This document shows positions 22,401 to 34,221 of a DNA stretch of 64,000 nucleotides, piece by piece. Within the stretch, counting starts at the first letter, position 1, and every line of letters begins with the position of its first letter. The notes beneath the pieces are model-generated. The model made no database searches. It was given only the letters and a program-made list of their open reading frames with translations, and was not told where the DNA came from. The translations under genes were made by a program, and so were the position numbers. This DNA is from Gliomastix tumulicola (lineage: Eukaryota > Ascomycota > Sordariomycetes > Hypocreales > Bionectriaceae). The stretch spans positions 1,488,001 to 1,552,000 of the forward strand of contig BCHX01000002.1 of assembly GCA_001599755.1 (NCBI GenBank), in the 5' to 3' direction.

Positions 22401-22509
22401 GCCCAGCCCGGCCCAGCCGCAGAGCAGCGCGTCGCCCACTCCAGCGCATTCCCACTGCAAGTCGCACCGCGCACCTCGCCCTACTCGCCCACAAGCCGCC
22501 TCACCAGCC
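19428..22509. other. Long divergent intergenic region, het-c / HMG-box gene
   Basis: About 3.1 kb with no supported gene. The frames present (one reaches 252 codons near 21.6-22.4 kb) have no domain-like sequence and run through a CT/CA-rich leader just before the HMG gene. It should contain both promoters; the last ~450 bp look like a long pyrimidine-rich 5' UTR. Confidence 0.55.
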
Positions 22510-24137
22510 ATGCCTCGCCCCAAGAAGAACGCCGACCAGAAGGCCCCCGCGCCCGTCGCGGTCGCACCACCGCCTCAGCCAATGATGCCTGCTGGTGTCC
22601 CTCCTCCGGGCGCTCCCCCCCTCATGGGCCACCAGCAGTTCCAGCAGGTTCTTCCCAACCAGCTCCAGCAGCATCTGCCTCCTCCGCCGCCGCAGGCTCA
22701 GCCTCAGGTTGGAGGCCCTGGCCAGCCTCGCGTGGTTCTTAATGAGCACTTCCTCAGTGTCCGCGACTCGGTAAGTCAAGCAGCCCATCCCCGATGCATG
22801 CAGAGAACGAGCGCATCGTGCCAGCATCGCATATTTGCCACTGGCGATTCTTGTATATCTGTCGCTTCATGTTCCCGAGGAGGTGGATGTGATGGTAGTA
22901 GCATCTTGCATCTGAGAAGATTGAGACACGATGAGAGAGCACAGCAGCCACCAGCACTGCCTGCTTGGCCGTCAAACCAAAATCTGTCAATGCCGTCTCA
23001 TGCGACCAGAGCACTTGCACCAAAAAATCTCTATTTTCAAGACTCTCAGAGCCAGGCTTTGCGCGGGACGCGTCGCATTTGTCTTTTGTTTACAATTGCT
23101 GCCCCGCGCTCCACCAGAGCTTCGAGCTTCGAGCTCTTGTGGACCCTGTCAGTAACTGGCAGGGGTAGCTTGCAAGACCGCCGCCCCTCTAGTTCATCCT
23201 CACCCTCATCTTCATTCTCATTTGGAACATCTATGCTAGCTCGTCGGCGCAGCATGCTAACGCACTCGCTTCCTCTAGGCCGTCGGTCGCCTGACCACTA
23301 TTTATGAGCTGCTCCGGTCCTTCACAAATGACTTCGTCAGGCAGACTAACCTTCTGCTTGGCGAGCCGACCCCTGAGGGTGCCCAGCCTGATCTTCTGGC
23401 CAACTTCGAGAATGCTGCCGCGCAGATTCTGATGCCTGTGCCTCCTCCCGAGGTGGCCCCTCCCGCCACGGAGGAGAAGAAGGAGCGCAAGAAGCGCACA
23501 CATGACATCAATGCGCCCAAGCGTCCCCTGACCCCCTACTTCCTGTACATGCAGCATGCCCGCTCCATCATTGCTAATGACCTGGGTGCCGAGGCCCCCA
23601 AGGGTGCTGTTCAGGAGGAGGGCCAGCGCCGATGGGCTCAGATGGGCCCCCACGAGAAGCAGGTAAGACAAGTAGATATCCTCATGTTTCTTCGCTGAAG
23701 ATACTAACGCGACTTCCCAGGGCTGGAACAACGCTTACCAGTACAACCTGCGTCTCTACAACGCCAAGGTTCACTCGTACAAGGCCGGTAACCCCAACGC
23801 CAAGCACATGACCGACGATGAGTCGCTCAAGTATGCCGACGACAACAGCATCCCTCTTCCCGAGCTCAAGAGCGCCGACACTCAGGCGGTTGTCAGTGCC
23901 GAGGACGATGCCATCGCCGAGCAGCTCCAGCAGGTCGCCGCCGCTCCGGACGTCGGCGAGGACGGCGAGGTCAAGACCCCGAAGAAGGGCGGTGCCCGCA
24001 AGCGTAAGAGTGAAGTTGCCCAGGAGGCGGCCACTCCCGCGAGCCCGGACAAGAAGCGTAGGAGGGCTTCGGCCAAGTCTGCTGAGGTGACCGAAGAGCC
24101 CAAGAAGTCGGGACGCAAGAAGACTAAGGGGACTTAG
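22510..24137 (+). CDS. HMG-box chromatin protein (HMO1/NHP6-like)
   Basis: Three exons (22510-22770, 23279-23662, 23721-24137) encode 353 residues. Order of parts: a Pro/Gln-rich head, a helical segment (SAVGRLTTIYELLRSFTNDF, about 87-135) that resembles the dimer-like N-terminal region of fungal HMO1/HmbC-type proteins, a single HMG box at about 165-238 (NAPKRPLTPYFLYMQHAR ... RRWAQMGPHEKQGWNNAYQ), and a C-terminal tail ending in Lys/Arg-rich clusters (KKGGARKRK, KKRRRASAK, KKSGRKKTKG). It should bind and bend DNA with little sequence preference in the nucleus. The first intron is 508 bp, far longer than any other placed here. HMO1-like is an inference from layout; a generic HMG-box label is safe. 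Confidence 0.85.
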
Positions 24138-24692
24138 GCGTCACGTTCACGTGTTCATGCGGCTCGTCACCCTGCAGACTCTATCATGTCGCTCAGGCCT
24201 TAATGTCGATGAGGTACAGGTCTGGGAAGGGAGCAATTCCAGAGTCAACTGGTTGCTCTTTTGGCAAGCCAGCCGCTGGAGAGTTGCGCAGGTTGAGTGT
24301 ATTTGGGTGTTTGGAAGGGATCGTTCTTGCTTTCTTGCATTTCTTTTTTCACATTCCCCCTTTCGTTGGCTGCCTATGAGGTGTACCTGCTTCAGCAGTC
24401 TTCTTTTTTCCTTCTTCTCCTTCCCATATTCTTCGCTATAAGTCGTAAAGCCACCTGGGCGTTTACATGGATGCATGCACAAAAGGAGGAGTGTTGGCAT
24501 GGCTGTTAGGCATTGGAGGGCAGGCGGAAGGAAGGAATCGCGGCGGCATTGCGGGCTGGGTTCTGCTTTCTCATCATGCTTTTACTAGTATTCTTGTGAG
24601 ATTGGTCGGACGAGACCGCGATATCCTGCATCTTTGGTTTGTGTTATTTCTTGAGTTAACGAGCTACGAATGAAGATTATTCAAACTACATC

Positions 24693-24716
24693 ACATAACA
24701 TAACATAACATAACAT
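24693..24716. repeat. Pentanucleotide microsatellite (CATAA)n
   Basis: About 4.6 copies of CATAA end 18 bp from the urease stop codon, in the short gap between the convergent HMG-box and urease genes. The rest of the gap (24138-24692) shows T-rich 3' UTR-like sequence and no gene. Confidence 0.9.
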
Positions 24717-24733
24717 TGTTGCTTGGCCTTGAC

Positions 24734-25532
24734 CTAGTAGACGTAGAACTGCTGTGTGAGCGGCAGCGTCTCGGCAGGCGCGGCCTCGCAGACCTGCCCG
24801 TCGGCTTCGACGGTGTAGCTCTCCGGGTCGACGTGCATCTTGGGCATGCTGTCGTTGTACTTCATGTCGCGCTTGCCGACGTTGCGGCAGTTGCGCACGG
24901 CCTCGACGCGCTTCTGGAGGTTGTACGAGGCGATGGCGCCCGTGTCGATGGACGCGGCCGAGACGAAGAGGACGCTGGTCTGGGGCACGTGTGGCGCGAA
25001 CATGGGACGAGCGATGATGGGCTGGACGGTCGGGATGGACGCGTTGGGGTCGCCCTGGGGGAGGAGGTGTCAGCTGTGATGAAGTAAAGGGGGTGCAATT
25101 ATATACATATATATGACTTACCATCTGAGCGTAGGCGATCAGGCCGCTCTTGATGACGAGTGACGGCTTCGTCCCGAACCACGCGGGATCCCAGACGACG
25201 AGATCCGCCAGCTTCCCGACCTCGACGCTGCCCACGAGGTGGCCGAAGCCCTGCGCGATGGCCGGGTTGATGGTGTACTTGCTCACGTACCGCTTGACGC
25301 GGAAGTTGTCGGCGCCCGTGTCGCGATCCTCGGCGAGCGTGCCCCGCTGCAGCTTGTTCTTGTGCGCCGTGTTCCACGTGCGCAGGATGACCTCGCCGCA
25401 GCGGCCCATGGCCTGGGAGTCGGAGCTCATCATGCTGATGGCGCCGAGGTCGTGCAGCACGTCCTCGGCGGCGATGGTCTCGGCGCGGATGCGGCTCTCG
25501 GCGAAAGCCACGTCCTCGGGGATGTTCTTGCT

Positions 25533-25569
<37 letters not shown>

Positions 25570-27524
25570 TCGAGTGTGTTGCGCGTGTACGGCCGGGTCG
25601 GGTTGGTGGACGAGGGCAGGACGTTGGCCTTCTCGACGACGGAGATGATATCCGGCGCGTGCCCGCCGCCCGCGCCCTCGGTGTGGTACGTGTGGATGGT
25701 GCGGTCCTTGAAGGCGGCGATGGTGGACTCGACGAAGCCCGATTCGTTGAGCGTGTCCGTGTGGATGAGGCACTGCACGTCGAGCTCGTCGCAAACCGAG
25801 AGGCAGGCGTCGATGGCCGCCGGCGTGCTGCCCCAGTCCTCGTGGAGCTTGAGGCCGCAGGCGCCCGCCGTGACCTGCTCGCGGAGGGCCTCGGGCGCGC
25901 TGTCGTTGCCCTTGCCCGTGATGCCGATGTTCAGGGGCAGGGCGTCGCAGGCCTGGAGCATCTGGCGCATGTAGTGCTTGCCGGGCGTGCAGGTCGTGGC
26001 ACTCGTACCAGCGCTGAGGAGGGTTAGCCGAGCTGTGTGAGAGGGAAGGGGGAAAAGGGGGTGAAAACTTGCCTTGGGCCAACACCACCCCCGAGCATCG
26101 TGGTGATGCCAGAGGCAATGGCCTCGTTTGCCTGCTGGGGGCAGATGAAGTGAATATGCGTATCCAGACCACCGGCAGTGATGATCTTGCCCTCGCCGGC
26201 GACAACATCGGTGCAGCTGCCCACAACCATGTTGGGCGTCACGCCGTCCATGACGTCTGGGTTCCCCGCCTTGCCGATACCCACGATGACGCCCTCCTTG
26301 ACGCCAATGTCAGCCTTGTAGATGCCCGTGTAGTCCACGATGAGCGCGTTGGTGACGACCATGTCCAGACTCTCAGCATCAGGACGGCCAGTCGCCTGAC
26401 CCATGCCCTCGCGGAGCGTCTTGCCGCCGCCAAACTTGCACTCGTCGCCGTACACAGTCATGTCCCTCTCGACCTGGACCCAGAGATTCGTGTTGCCGAG
26501 ACGGACTCGATCACCCACCGTCGGTCCGAACATGGTAGCGTACGCAGCGCGCTCCATCACCGTCGGCGTCAGCAGGACGGCATCGGCCGTCGGCTCAGGC
26601 ACATGCGCGAACCCAGCTTCCTGCAGCCTCGCCACGATATCGTCGACACGCCACAGCTCGACGCCGCCCGTCGCGAGGTTGTTCCCTCCGCGGATGACCT
26701 TGTTCCCGCCAATCTCGACCAGGGTGACCGTCTTCGTGTCGCCGGGCTCGAAGCGCACCGACGTCCCCGCGGGGATGTCCAGACGCAAGCCGTAGGCCTT
26801 GGCACGGTCGAAATGCAGCTGCGGGTTCGTCTCGATGAAGTGGTAGTGCGACCCGACCTGGATCGGCCTGTCGCCTTTGCTCGTCACCCGCAGCTTGATC
26901 CTCTTCCGGTTCTCGTTGATGGCAACCTGCCCCGCGGCCGTCACCACGGCGCCCGGCTGGCTCGTGGCCTCGTACTCGGCCGCGGCCGCCACCGGGAAGA
27001 GGCTCTGGTCCGGCACGGGCAGGAAGCTCCCGTACAGCGCGCGCGCGAGGTCCCCGTCCTCGGAGGCGATGGGGTTGTGCACGGTGACGAGGTACGTGCC
27101 CGAGGGGAACGTGCCCTCGACCTGGATCTCGCGCAGCGTGCTGCAGACCGAGGGGAGCACGTGGCGGCGGCCGAGCATCGTCGAGCCGAGCGTCATGAGG
27201 TCGGCGACGGTGTGCTGGCCATCGCGGATGAGCTCCTGGAGGTTGCTCGCGATGAGGGCCTTGGGGGGGGAGTGGTGGTCAGCTGTGGTCTTGGCTGGGG
27301 GACGAGGATGGGAGGAGAGGCGGTACTGTGGCTTCTGAGTGGTTCAGCTTGACGCCCCTGGCGAGGCGTCTCTGGGCGAGGGAGCCCAATTGTGAGATGG
27401 CGAGCTTATCAAGCTGTGGTGCAGGTGAAGATGTTAGCTCAACTTGTGCTGTGGCGGAGGGGTGAAACAGGGCCGAGATAAGGTGAGATAATGGGCGACG
27501 AACCTCCTTTGGGATGAGATGCAT
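24734..27524 (-). CDS. Urease (single-chain, eukaryotic type)
   Basis: Five exons (27504-27524, 27327-27413, 26073-27259, 25122-26013, 24734-25054) sum to 2508 nt, 835 residues, the usual length for fungal urease. The chain is collinear with bacterial gamma-beta-alpha subunits. Nickel ligands are all visible: H404 and H406 in THIHF, carbamylated K487 in GLKLHEDWG, H516 in LIHTDT, H542 in TYHTEGAGG, and Asp in SSDSQAMG; the flap Cys589-His590 is in MVCHHLSK. It hydrolyses urea to ammonia and carbamate in the cytosol and needs UreD/F/G accessory proteins, none of which is in this window. Intron 3 (26014-26072) starts with GC instead of GT; the family motif GGGVGPSAGTSATTCTPG is only restored by using it. 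The first coding exon is 7 codons. GATA-type sites lie upstream. Confidence 0.95.
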
Positions 27525-27641
27525 GGCGGGCAGTCAAATGACGAACTGCAACGCCAACTGGACAATGGAAATCGTGACACTGAATGAACGAACGAGTGTG
27601 TGAGTGAAACCATCAGTTCATGATCGAGCTAACTTAAGCTC

Positions 27642-27716
27642 AGATAGCATCCATTTCGACCCCGCCATTACCGGCAGCTACCGTCATGGGACGTTATCAG
27701 TATCAGACCATGATAA
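27642..27716. promoter_or_regulatory. Cluster of GATA sites upstream of urease (AreA/NIT2-like)
   Basis: AGATAG at 27642, TTATCA (TGATAA on the minus strand) at 27694 and TGATAA at 27711 fall 118-192 bp upstream of the urease ATG. Nitrogen-catabolic genes in ascomycetes are commonly driven by the GATA factor AreA/NIT2 through clustered HGATAR sites. Their function here is inferred. They also lie in the 3' flank of ADA3. Confidence 0.5.
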
Positions 27717-27947
27717 GGACTTACAACTACTCTAACATTTAATCAACGAATGCCTACCTACAGAACCATGCCTCCAACGCCATCTATCGTAAGCCGTTGC
27801 TGTGTAAGTCCATCCTGCCATGTAAAATCAAAAGGCCACCTCGATAAGTGCAATCCTTCCTACCAACGCCAAACACAGCCAGCCCCTCAGGTCGGACACG
27901 CGACACCAGACCCGTGTTGCATACGCCCCCCCAGACGGTCTTCTTAC

Positions 27948-29937
27948 TTATTCTTCCTCGTCGACGTCTTCGTCCCAGTTCTCCTTCTCCCTCTTGACAA
28001 ACTCGGCCATCTCTTCCGCCCGGAAGATGGAGCTGCCTGGCACCTCGGCTCGTGGAACCTTGCCAAGCGTCTCGTCCGTGAAGACCGATCCTATCGTGCT
28101 GATCCATCGCTTCCGTCGCTCCATGACCGTCTTCGTGGCATCGCCAATGCCAGGTCGCGCCGTGCCCGCCCCGGCTCCGACAAAGTGGCTGCCGCCGCCC
28201 GCACCGCCCGGTCGCTTGGTTTTCTTGCTCTTGCCCATTGTTCGGGTTCTCTTAGTGTATGCCGACTGCACCTGCGAATCAAGATCCTCGAGAATAGTCG
28301 AGTACTCCTGATGCGCCATGCGCTCTCTCACGAGTTCCGTCAGCTTAGCCTTCCGCGCGCCGTTGATGAGGATCTGCTCCTTGAGCCGCTTCTGCAGGAT
28401 GCGCAGTCTTCCGGCAACCTCGTCGTCGTAGGCGCCGTCGTAGTCCCCGTCGAATCCCTCGGCTGGTAGGAATCCGATATGCTTGAGCTCTTGCTTCAAA
28501 CGCTCTTCCACCTGCGGGTACTCGAGCTTGGGGTGCGTCGCCTTCTTCCAGGCTTCCGTCGATGACTCCGTCATGAACGTTGCCGGCGGCAGCGGTTCGC
28601 CCTTATCCTCTGAGTTACCGCCGTTATGATCCTCTCCATTTGCATCGCCATTCATCGACACATCACCGTTAGTGATGCCGTTGGTGATTGGCTTATCTTC
28701 TGGCTGAGATCGATGTTCGGGTCTCAGGGCCTGGAGTAGTCGCGAAGCCAGTGGCCCAATAGACAGGCCGTCAGTCTCGCCGATTGTGTCGTTCATGTTG
28801 TCCATGTTTCCTCTGGGCTGATTTGGGGGGAACTTTTCGCGGTCTTGTTTCGGGGTGTCGAGAGCCATGGCGCCGTCCTCCTCTGCCCAGACCTCCGTGT
28901 AGTGTCTCTTTCCACGCGGCAAAATCTCGAAAGGCGTCGCGCGGTCGCCTCGCTCGCGTAGGAAGGCCAGGTCCTCCTCGGCAAAGGGGCGGAAGAAAGG
29001 CTCGACGTATGTCGAGAATGTGCTGAAGTTGATCTGATTGCTGGGCTTGGCATTGCTGAAGTCCTTGTCGGGCGGGTCACCGGCGATGAGGTCGGCAAGA
29101 TCGCTTTGCGGGTAGACGCCGACTGAGTAGATCTCCTTCTTTTCCTCCTCCGAAATACCGGGGTATATATCTCTGATCTCGTATATGGTCGGGTCTGGGA
29201 AGGTGGACGGATCGTCGCCGAATGTCTGCGACTGAGGGGCCTCGCGTCGGGGCGGTGCGCCGTCGTCTTCGGAGCTAGACTCTTCTTCATTCTCCTCCTT
29301 CTTGGTCTTTTCGTCTACCTCCATGGCCGATGGTGAAGCCGCAGCTACAGGCGACAGGGACGAACTGGCAGACTCGTTGTCGCGTGAGTGGCGGCGCTTC
29401 GGATTTGGCGATGATCGTGGTTTGGAGTCTGGAGGAAAAAAGAAGGTCAGTGGCGGTGAAATGACGCAATATTTTCGCTTGTGATTGATTGTCCAGCATA
29501 CCTTGGCTACCTTCGGGAGGGGCGAGAGAATCAGAGGCCTTCTTCCGCTTGTGCTTGGGCCGCTTCCCTTCCTGCTCCCCCGCGGGCGCATAATCATCAG
29601 GTCGCTTCTTCCGCTCGTCTGCAAGGAAGCGCATCCCCCTGTCGTAGAAATTCGATCGCTTCTCCATGACGCTGATAAGGTCCTTGAGATTCTGCATCAT
29701 GATATCGATGCTCCGCGAATCGGGGACGGTAGAGCTGACGGCGCCCTGGTCGACAATGTCCTCGAACCCAACCGTGCTCCTGAACAGTATGACCCTTGTA
29801 TTCAGATAATCAGGGTCGTAGGCCTCCTGCGGCGGGAGAGTCGCCGTAGGGGCTGGGACCGGCGTGGACGTCCGGCTCTGCTTCTGCATGGCGGCGCTAC
29901 CCTTCTTGCCAGTACCCTTCTGAGATCCTGCGGGCAT
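27948..29937 (-). CDS. ADA3: SAGA/ADA histone acetyltransferase subunit ADA3 (NGG1)
   Basis: Two exons (29502-29937, 27948-29428), 638 residues, split by a 73-bp intron. The N-terminus is a basic/Ser-rich lead followed by LNTRVILFRSTVGFEDIVDQGAVSS and a helical region (LKDLISVMEKR). The centre is acidic and disordered (EENEEESSSEDDGAPPR). The C-terminal ~200 residues match the Ngg1/Ada3 family: LEYPQVEERLKQELKHIGF, DDEVAGRLRILQKRLKEQI, NGARKAKL and MERRKRWISTIGSVFTDE. In SAGA, ADA3 links ADA2 and GCN5 and stimulates nucleosome acetylation. The gene ends 424 bp before the urease start, in the same orientation; there is no sign that the two are functionally linked. Confidence 0.9.
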
Positions 29938-31482
29938 GATGGATGACGCGCCAGCAGGTCCGGCGCAGGACTGGTGTACATAAAATACGCCTCTGTGGCA
30001 GTGATCGAAACCCTAGGGCTTGTCGCGATGGCTGGGGATGTCCAAAGTCTAATGCTGAGGTCGGCGGTTTACACGGGTGGTTGTCGCGAAGTATGATTAT
30101 TAGTCAGGCTAGGATGCTGATTATCGCGATGCAAGCTGGAGATCCAGCATGACGCCAGTGGATACCGCGATTACACCGGAGGGAGGTATTTCCGGAGCCG
30201 AGGCGCTATGGACCGTTAGCCCCACCCCAAGGGTCAGGTACCCAGAATTGCCCCTCCCCCACCTACCCTATAGGGAAGCAGCAGTGAAGCAGCGGTGGAT
30301 GATTGTCAAGTTCTTGGCTGCATGCCACCTTGTTTACAGCATGCAGTGTGTAATGAAGGGCGGGATTGGGGGTCCCATTCGTGCGGCAATATTCCTCGAC
30401 CAGTATTGCTGACCGGTTGGTCATTTGCTACGGGGGCTGCCCGGCTAAGTTCGGGGTGCAACGCTGTGTGTTCAGCTTACTGCGTAAGGAAGGGGTAGCT
30501 GGAGGAGCTTGTGGTTTGTGGTGGTGTGGTGGTGCTGACTCCGTCATTTGGTGATGGCTGGTTCAACCGCGGCAGCTCGCTCAACAAGTGTGCTCACGAG
30601 TCACCTCCTGAATGCAACAATATTGGTGCTCTCGTTTCCGAAGTCCATAATGTAGCTCGGAATGTCACGGTTATTGCTAAGTCAGCTTCTTGCTGGGTAA
30701 TCTCGAGAAATAGTTGCATGTGCTGGGGCTGGCTCATCCGATTGGCACAGAAAGGAGAAGCTCGACGACGAAGCTTGGGGGAGTGGAGAGCTCTTCTAGC
30801 GCTACTTGCCTGCTAAACAGCCCAATCCACTGACTAAGATAGCCTGGAACTCGTGCTGTCTCGACCCGTGTCCTCGCCAGCCGCCGCAAACTGCCACGGC
30901 CCTTTTGACAATCAGTCCCTGCATCCAGCAAGTCCACAGTGACCTTTGCTAAGTCTTCACTGTCCCGCCACTTACGGGCCGGGTGGCTCCTTGCTTCGCA
31001 CTGCTACCCACCACGAGGGACGTGGCATGTGCCTCAGCCATTGGCCCGTACGCTGTCAGGGCGCCTTGGACGCGGGGTTTGTTTGGCTACCCAGTGATCT
31101 TCAGCGACTAAGACCATAGCCTGGGCACCGATAAGAGGGGAGGAGGGGGGGAGGAACCCTGAGGTGTCAGAGGACAGGCACGGGATGGGAGGACACACTG
31201 CATCATCTCCTGCAGCACCACCCACTCTCCCTCTGTCTGCCGGGGTGGGCATAGAGCTGCTTGGATTGGTCCCATCCAATGGCTTCTACGGGTCAAGGTC
31301 GACAGCCAGTCGCTAGAGGCAGACGCAAGCATGGCATATAATAGGCGCCCTCTTCCCTCCCCTTTGTTGGGGAGGGGGGATTCTTCTTTCTCTAAACATC
31401 GCCCTGCTCTGAGTTCAACACGCCTCCGAGCATCACACTTGCTTCAACACATATACTCTTTCGCAAACAATGAGAGAGTATC
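29938..31482. other. Divergent intergenic region, ADA3 / BTA1
   Basis: 1.5 kb with no supported gene. A pyrimidine-rich leader precedes the BTA1 start. I looked by eye for a palindromic CACGTG (the Pho4/NUC-1 site reported for phosphate-regulated genes) and did not see one; a near match, GACGTGGC, lies at about 31019. Confidence 0.5.
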
Positions 31483-34221
31483 ATGGCTTCTCTTGTAAGC
31501 CGCAGAGCTGCCCAGCTTCACACCGACCTCACCCTCGCTAACAATCAACCCCTCAACAGGGTGGTAATATCTGGCCGCTCGGCTCAGAACAAAAATCAAT
31601 CTTTGCCGGACTGGCATTGACCGTCATTGGCGGTGTCTGCTTGCACAGACTCGTCTCCAACAACGCCCAGGACTCGACGAACCAAGGCCCCGGCCTGTTC
31701 AAGTCCTTCGTCCTCTTCTTCTACTCCTCCTTTGTCAAGCCGCACCGGGGAGATGCCAAGGGCACCCAGCAGGATGCCCTTGAGAGCTTCTACAAGACCC
31801 AGGCGGGTGCCTATGACAAGACTCGTAAGATCCTTCTGCGTGGCCGCGAGGACATGCTGGCGCTCGTCGCCGCCCAACTTGAAGCGAAAGCCAAGTTTGC
31901 TCCCCCTCCCAGGGGCAGCACCCCCAAGAGAATTTGGGTCGACGTATGAGTGATACCCTGTTTTCTCTTTCTTTCCGCGCTGCCGACAAGAGAGATCCAA
32001 GAGCTAAAAACCAGCCTCCGTGCTTTGTGTAGATTGGTGGCGGTACTGGCTGGAACATTGAAGCCATGTCTGCCAACGTCAATGTCCCCGAGTTCTTCTC
32101 CAGCGTCTACCTCGTCGACTTCTCGCCTTCGCTGTGCGACGTCGCGAGGAAGCGCTTCGAGAGGCTGGGATGGAAGAACGTCACTGTCGTCTGCCAGGAC
32201 GCTCGCAAGTTCCGCCTCGAGGACTATGAGCTTGATTCCCAGGGGGCCCGCAGTCCCCTGCGCTCTCCTGCTCTGACCTACTTCTCTCCCAACCGTCCTG
32301 AGCACGGCGGAGCTGACCTGGTCACCATGTCGTACAGCCTTTCCATGATTGTGAGCCCTCCCGTGACATGGCCGCCGGTTGCAGAATACTGACTACGGCA
32401 CAGCCCGACTACTACTCCGTGGTCGACTCTGTCGGCTCTCTCCTGTCGCCTCACGGCATCATGGGAGTCGTCGACTTCTACGTCCAGAACAAGGTTGACT
32501 TCTCGTTCCGGAACTACACCGGCGGTCTCGCCAACCGCCACACCAACTTCATCCCCAGGAGCTTCTGGCGTGCCTGGTTCGACCTCGACCGTGTCGCGCT
32601 CGAGCCTGGCCGCCGAGACTACCTGGAGTACAAGTACGGCACTCTCCTCACGGCCAACTTCCGGAACAAGGCTCTCGGTTACATCCCCTACCACATCTGG
32701 ATCGGATGCCACAAGAAGCCCTTCTCGCCATCGAGCCTGCCTCATGAGATTATTGAGCGCATCGATGCCTTGGCCACCGAGTCCCCGTACCTCGGCCCCA
32801 AGAACCAGGGCGACGCTCTGTCCCGCGCCATTGAGAGATCGGCGCCGGAGATCCGCTCCAAGGCCTTTTTGACGGCCGTCCAGAACCTGTCCGCCAACCT
32901 GCCCCTCCCGTCCTTCTTCTACCAGAACCACCACTGGCGCATCTACTACGATGACCAGCTGCAGAAGCACAAGCAGTTCAAGGACGAGTACATCTACGCC
33001 TTCACCTGGGAGGACACCCGCGTTGACGAGCGCATCCTCAACCTGGGCCCTGAGGACAAGGTCATTGCCATCACCTCTGCCGGTGACAACATCCTGTCCT
33101 ACCTCACCAAGAGCCCTGCCCGTGTCCACGCCGTTGATCTGAACCCCACCCAGAACCACCTCCTCGAGCTCAAGGCGGCCGCCTACACGGCTGGCCTGCC
33201 CTACGAGGACTTCTTCAAGATCTTCGGTGAGGGCAAGCACTCTCAGTTCCGCGAGATCCTCATCTCCCAGCTGTCCCCCCATCTGTCCAGCCGTGCTTTC
33301 CAGTACTGGCTCCAGAACGTCCACGTCTTCCAGAACAGCAGCGGCTACGGCCTGTACGATACCGGCGGTTCCCGTCACGCCATCCGTGTCTTCCGCTGGG
33401 TTGCCCGTGTCTTTGGCCTCCAGTCCGTCGTCAAGCAGCTCCTCGAGGCCAAGACGCTCAACGAGCAGCGCGAGATCTGGACGAACAAGATCAGGCCCGC
33501 CCTGCTGTCCCCCCTCGTCTGCAACCTCGTCGTCGCCCAGGAGAGCTTCCTCTGGGCCGCTCTGGGCGTCCCCAAGAACCAGCTCGCCATGATCGAGGCC
33601 GACCACGCCAAGTCCGAGGCCGTCAGGTCGGGCAAGGCCAAGAACAGCCGCTCCCACGCCATCTGGCACTACATGGTCAACACGCTCGACCCCGTCGCCC
33701 AGGACACGCACATCGCCGCGGACAACCCGTACTACTACGTCTGCCTCGCGGGCCAGTTCTCGCCCAAGTGCCACCTGGACTACCTCAACCAGCGCAACCA
33801 CGCCAAGCTGTCGCGCCCCAACGCCCTCGACGGCCTGCGCATCCACACCGACGAGTTCGAGGAGGTCATCTCGCGCATCATGCCGGGCACCCTCACCGTC
33901 GCCGTCGTCATGGACAGCATGGACTGGTTCGACCCGGGGGCCACGGGCGCTGCGGCCCAGGCCACCAAGCTCAACCGCGCCCTCAAGATCGGCGGCCGCG
34001 TCATGCTGCGCTCGTCGGCGCTCGAGCCCTGGTACCTCGAGGTCTTCAAGAACCACGGCTTCACGGCCAAGAACCACGGTTCCCGTGTCGCTGGTGCGTG
34101 CATCGACCGCGTCAACATGTACGCCAGCTGCTGGATCTGCACCAAGGTTGAGAACCTGCCGCCCCCGACCCCTGAGATGGAGCGTGCTGGCGGCTCGGAG
34201 ATCACTGCCCTGACGCTCTAA
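31483..34221 (+). CDS. BTA1: Betaine lipid synthase (DGTS synthase) BTA1
   Basis: Four exons (31483-31494, 31560-31943, 32033-32350, 32404-34221) encode 843 residues. The first coding exon is only 12 nt (MASL); the nearby upstream ATG at 31471 would run into a stop after splicing. A hydrophobic anchor (IFAGLALTVIGGVCL) near residues 15-30 is followed by a class I SAM-methyltransferase domain (DIGGGTGWNIEAM at 132-144, VDFSPSLCDVARKR), which corresponds to the BtaB-like part. From about residue 400 the protein is the BtaA/DUF3419 domain (EDTRVDERILNLG, ITSAGDNILSYL, VHAVDLNPTQNHLLELK, VVMDSMDWFDP), which transfers the aminocarboxypropyl group of SAM to diacylglycerol. Together they make the phosphorus-free lipid DGTS in ER membranes; in Neurospora this pathway is induced by phosphate starvation. 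Confidence 0.93.

Noticed and set aside
25099..26226. 375-codon out-of-frame reading across urease
   Set aside because: His/Arg/Pro/Gly-rich shadow; the urease frame keeps all nickel ligands.
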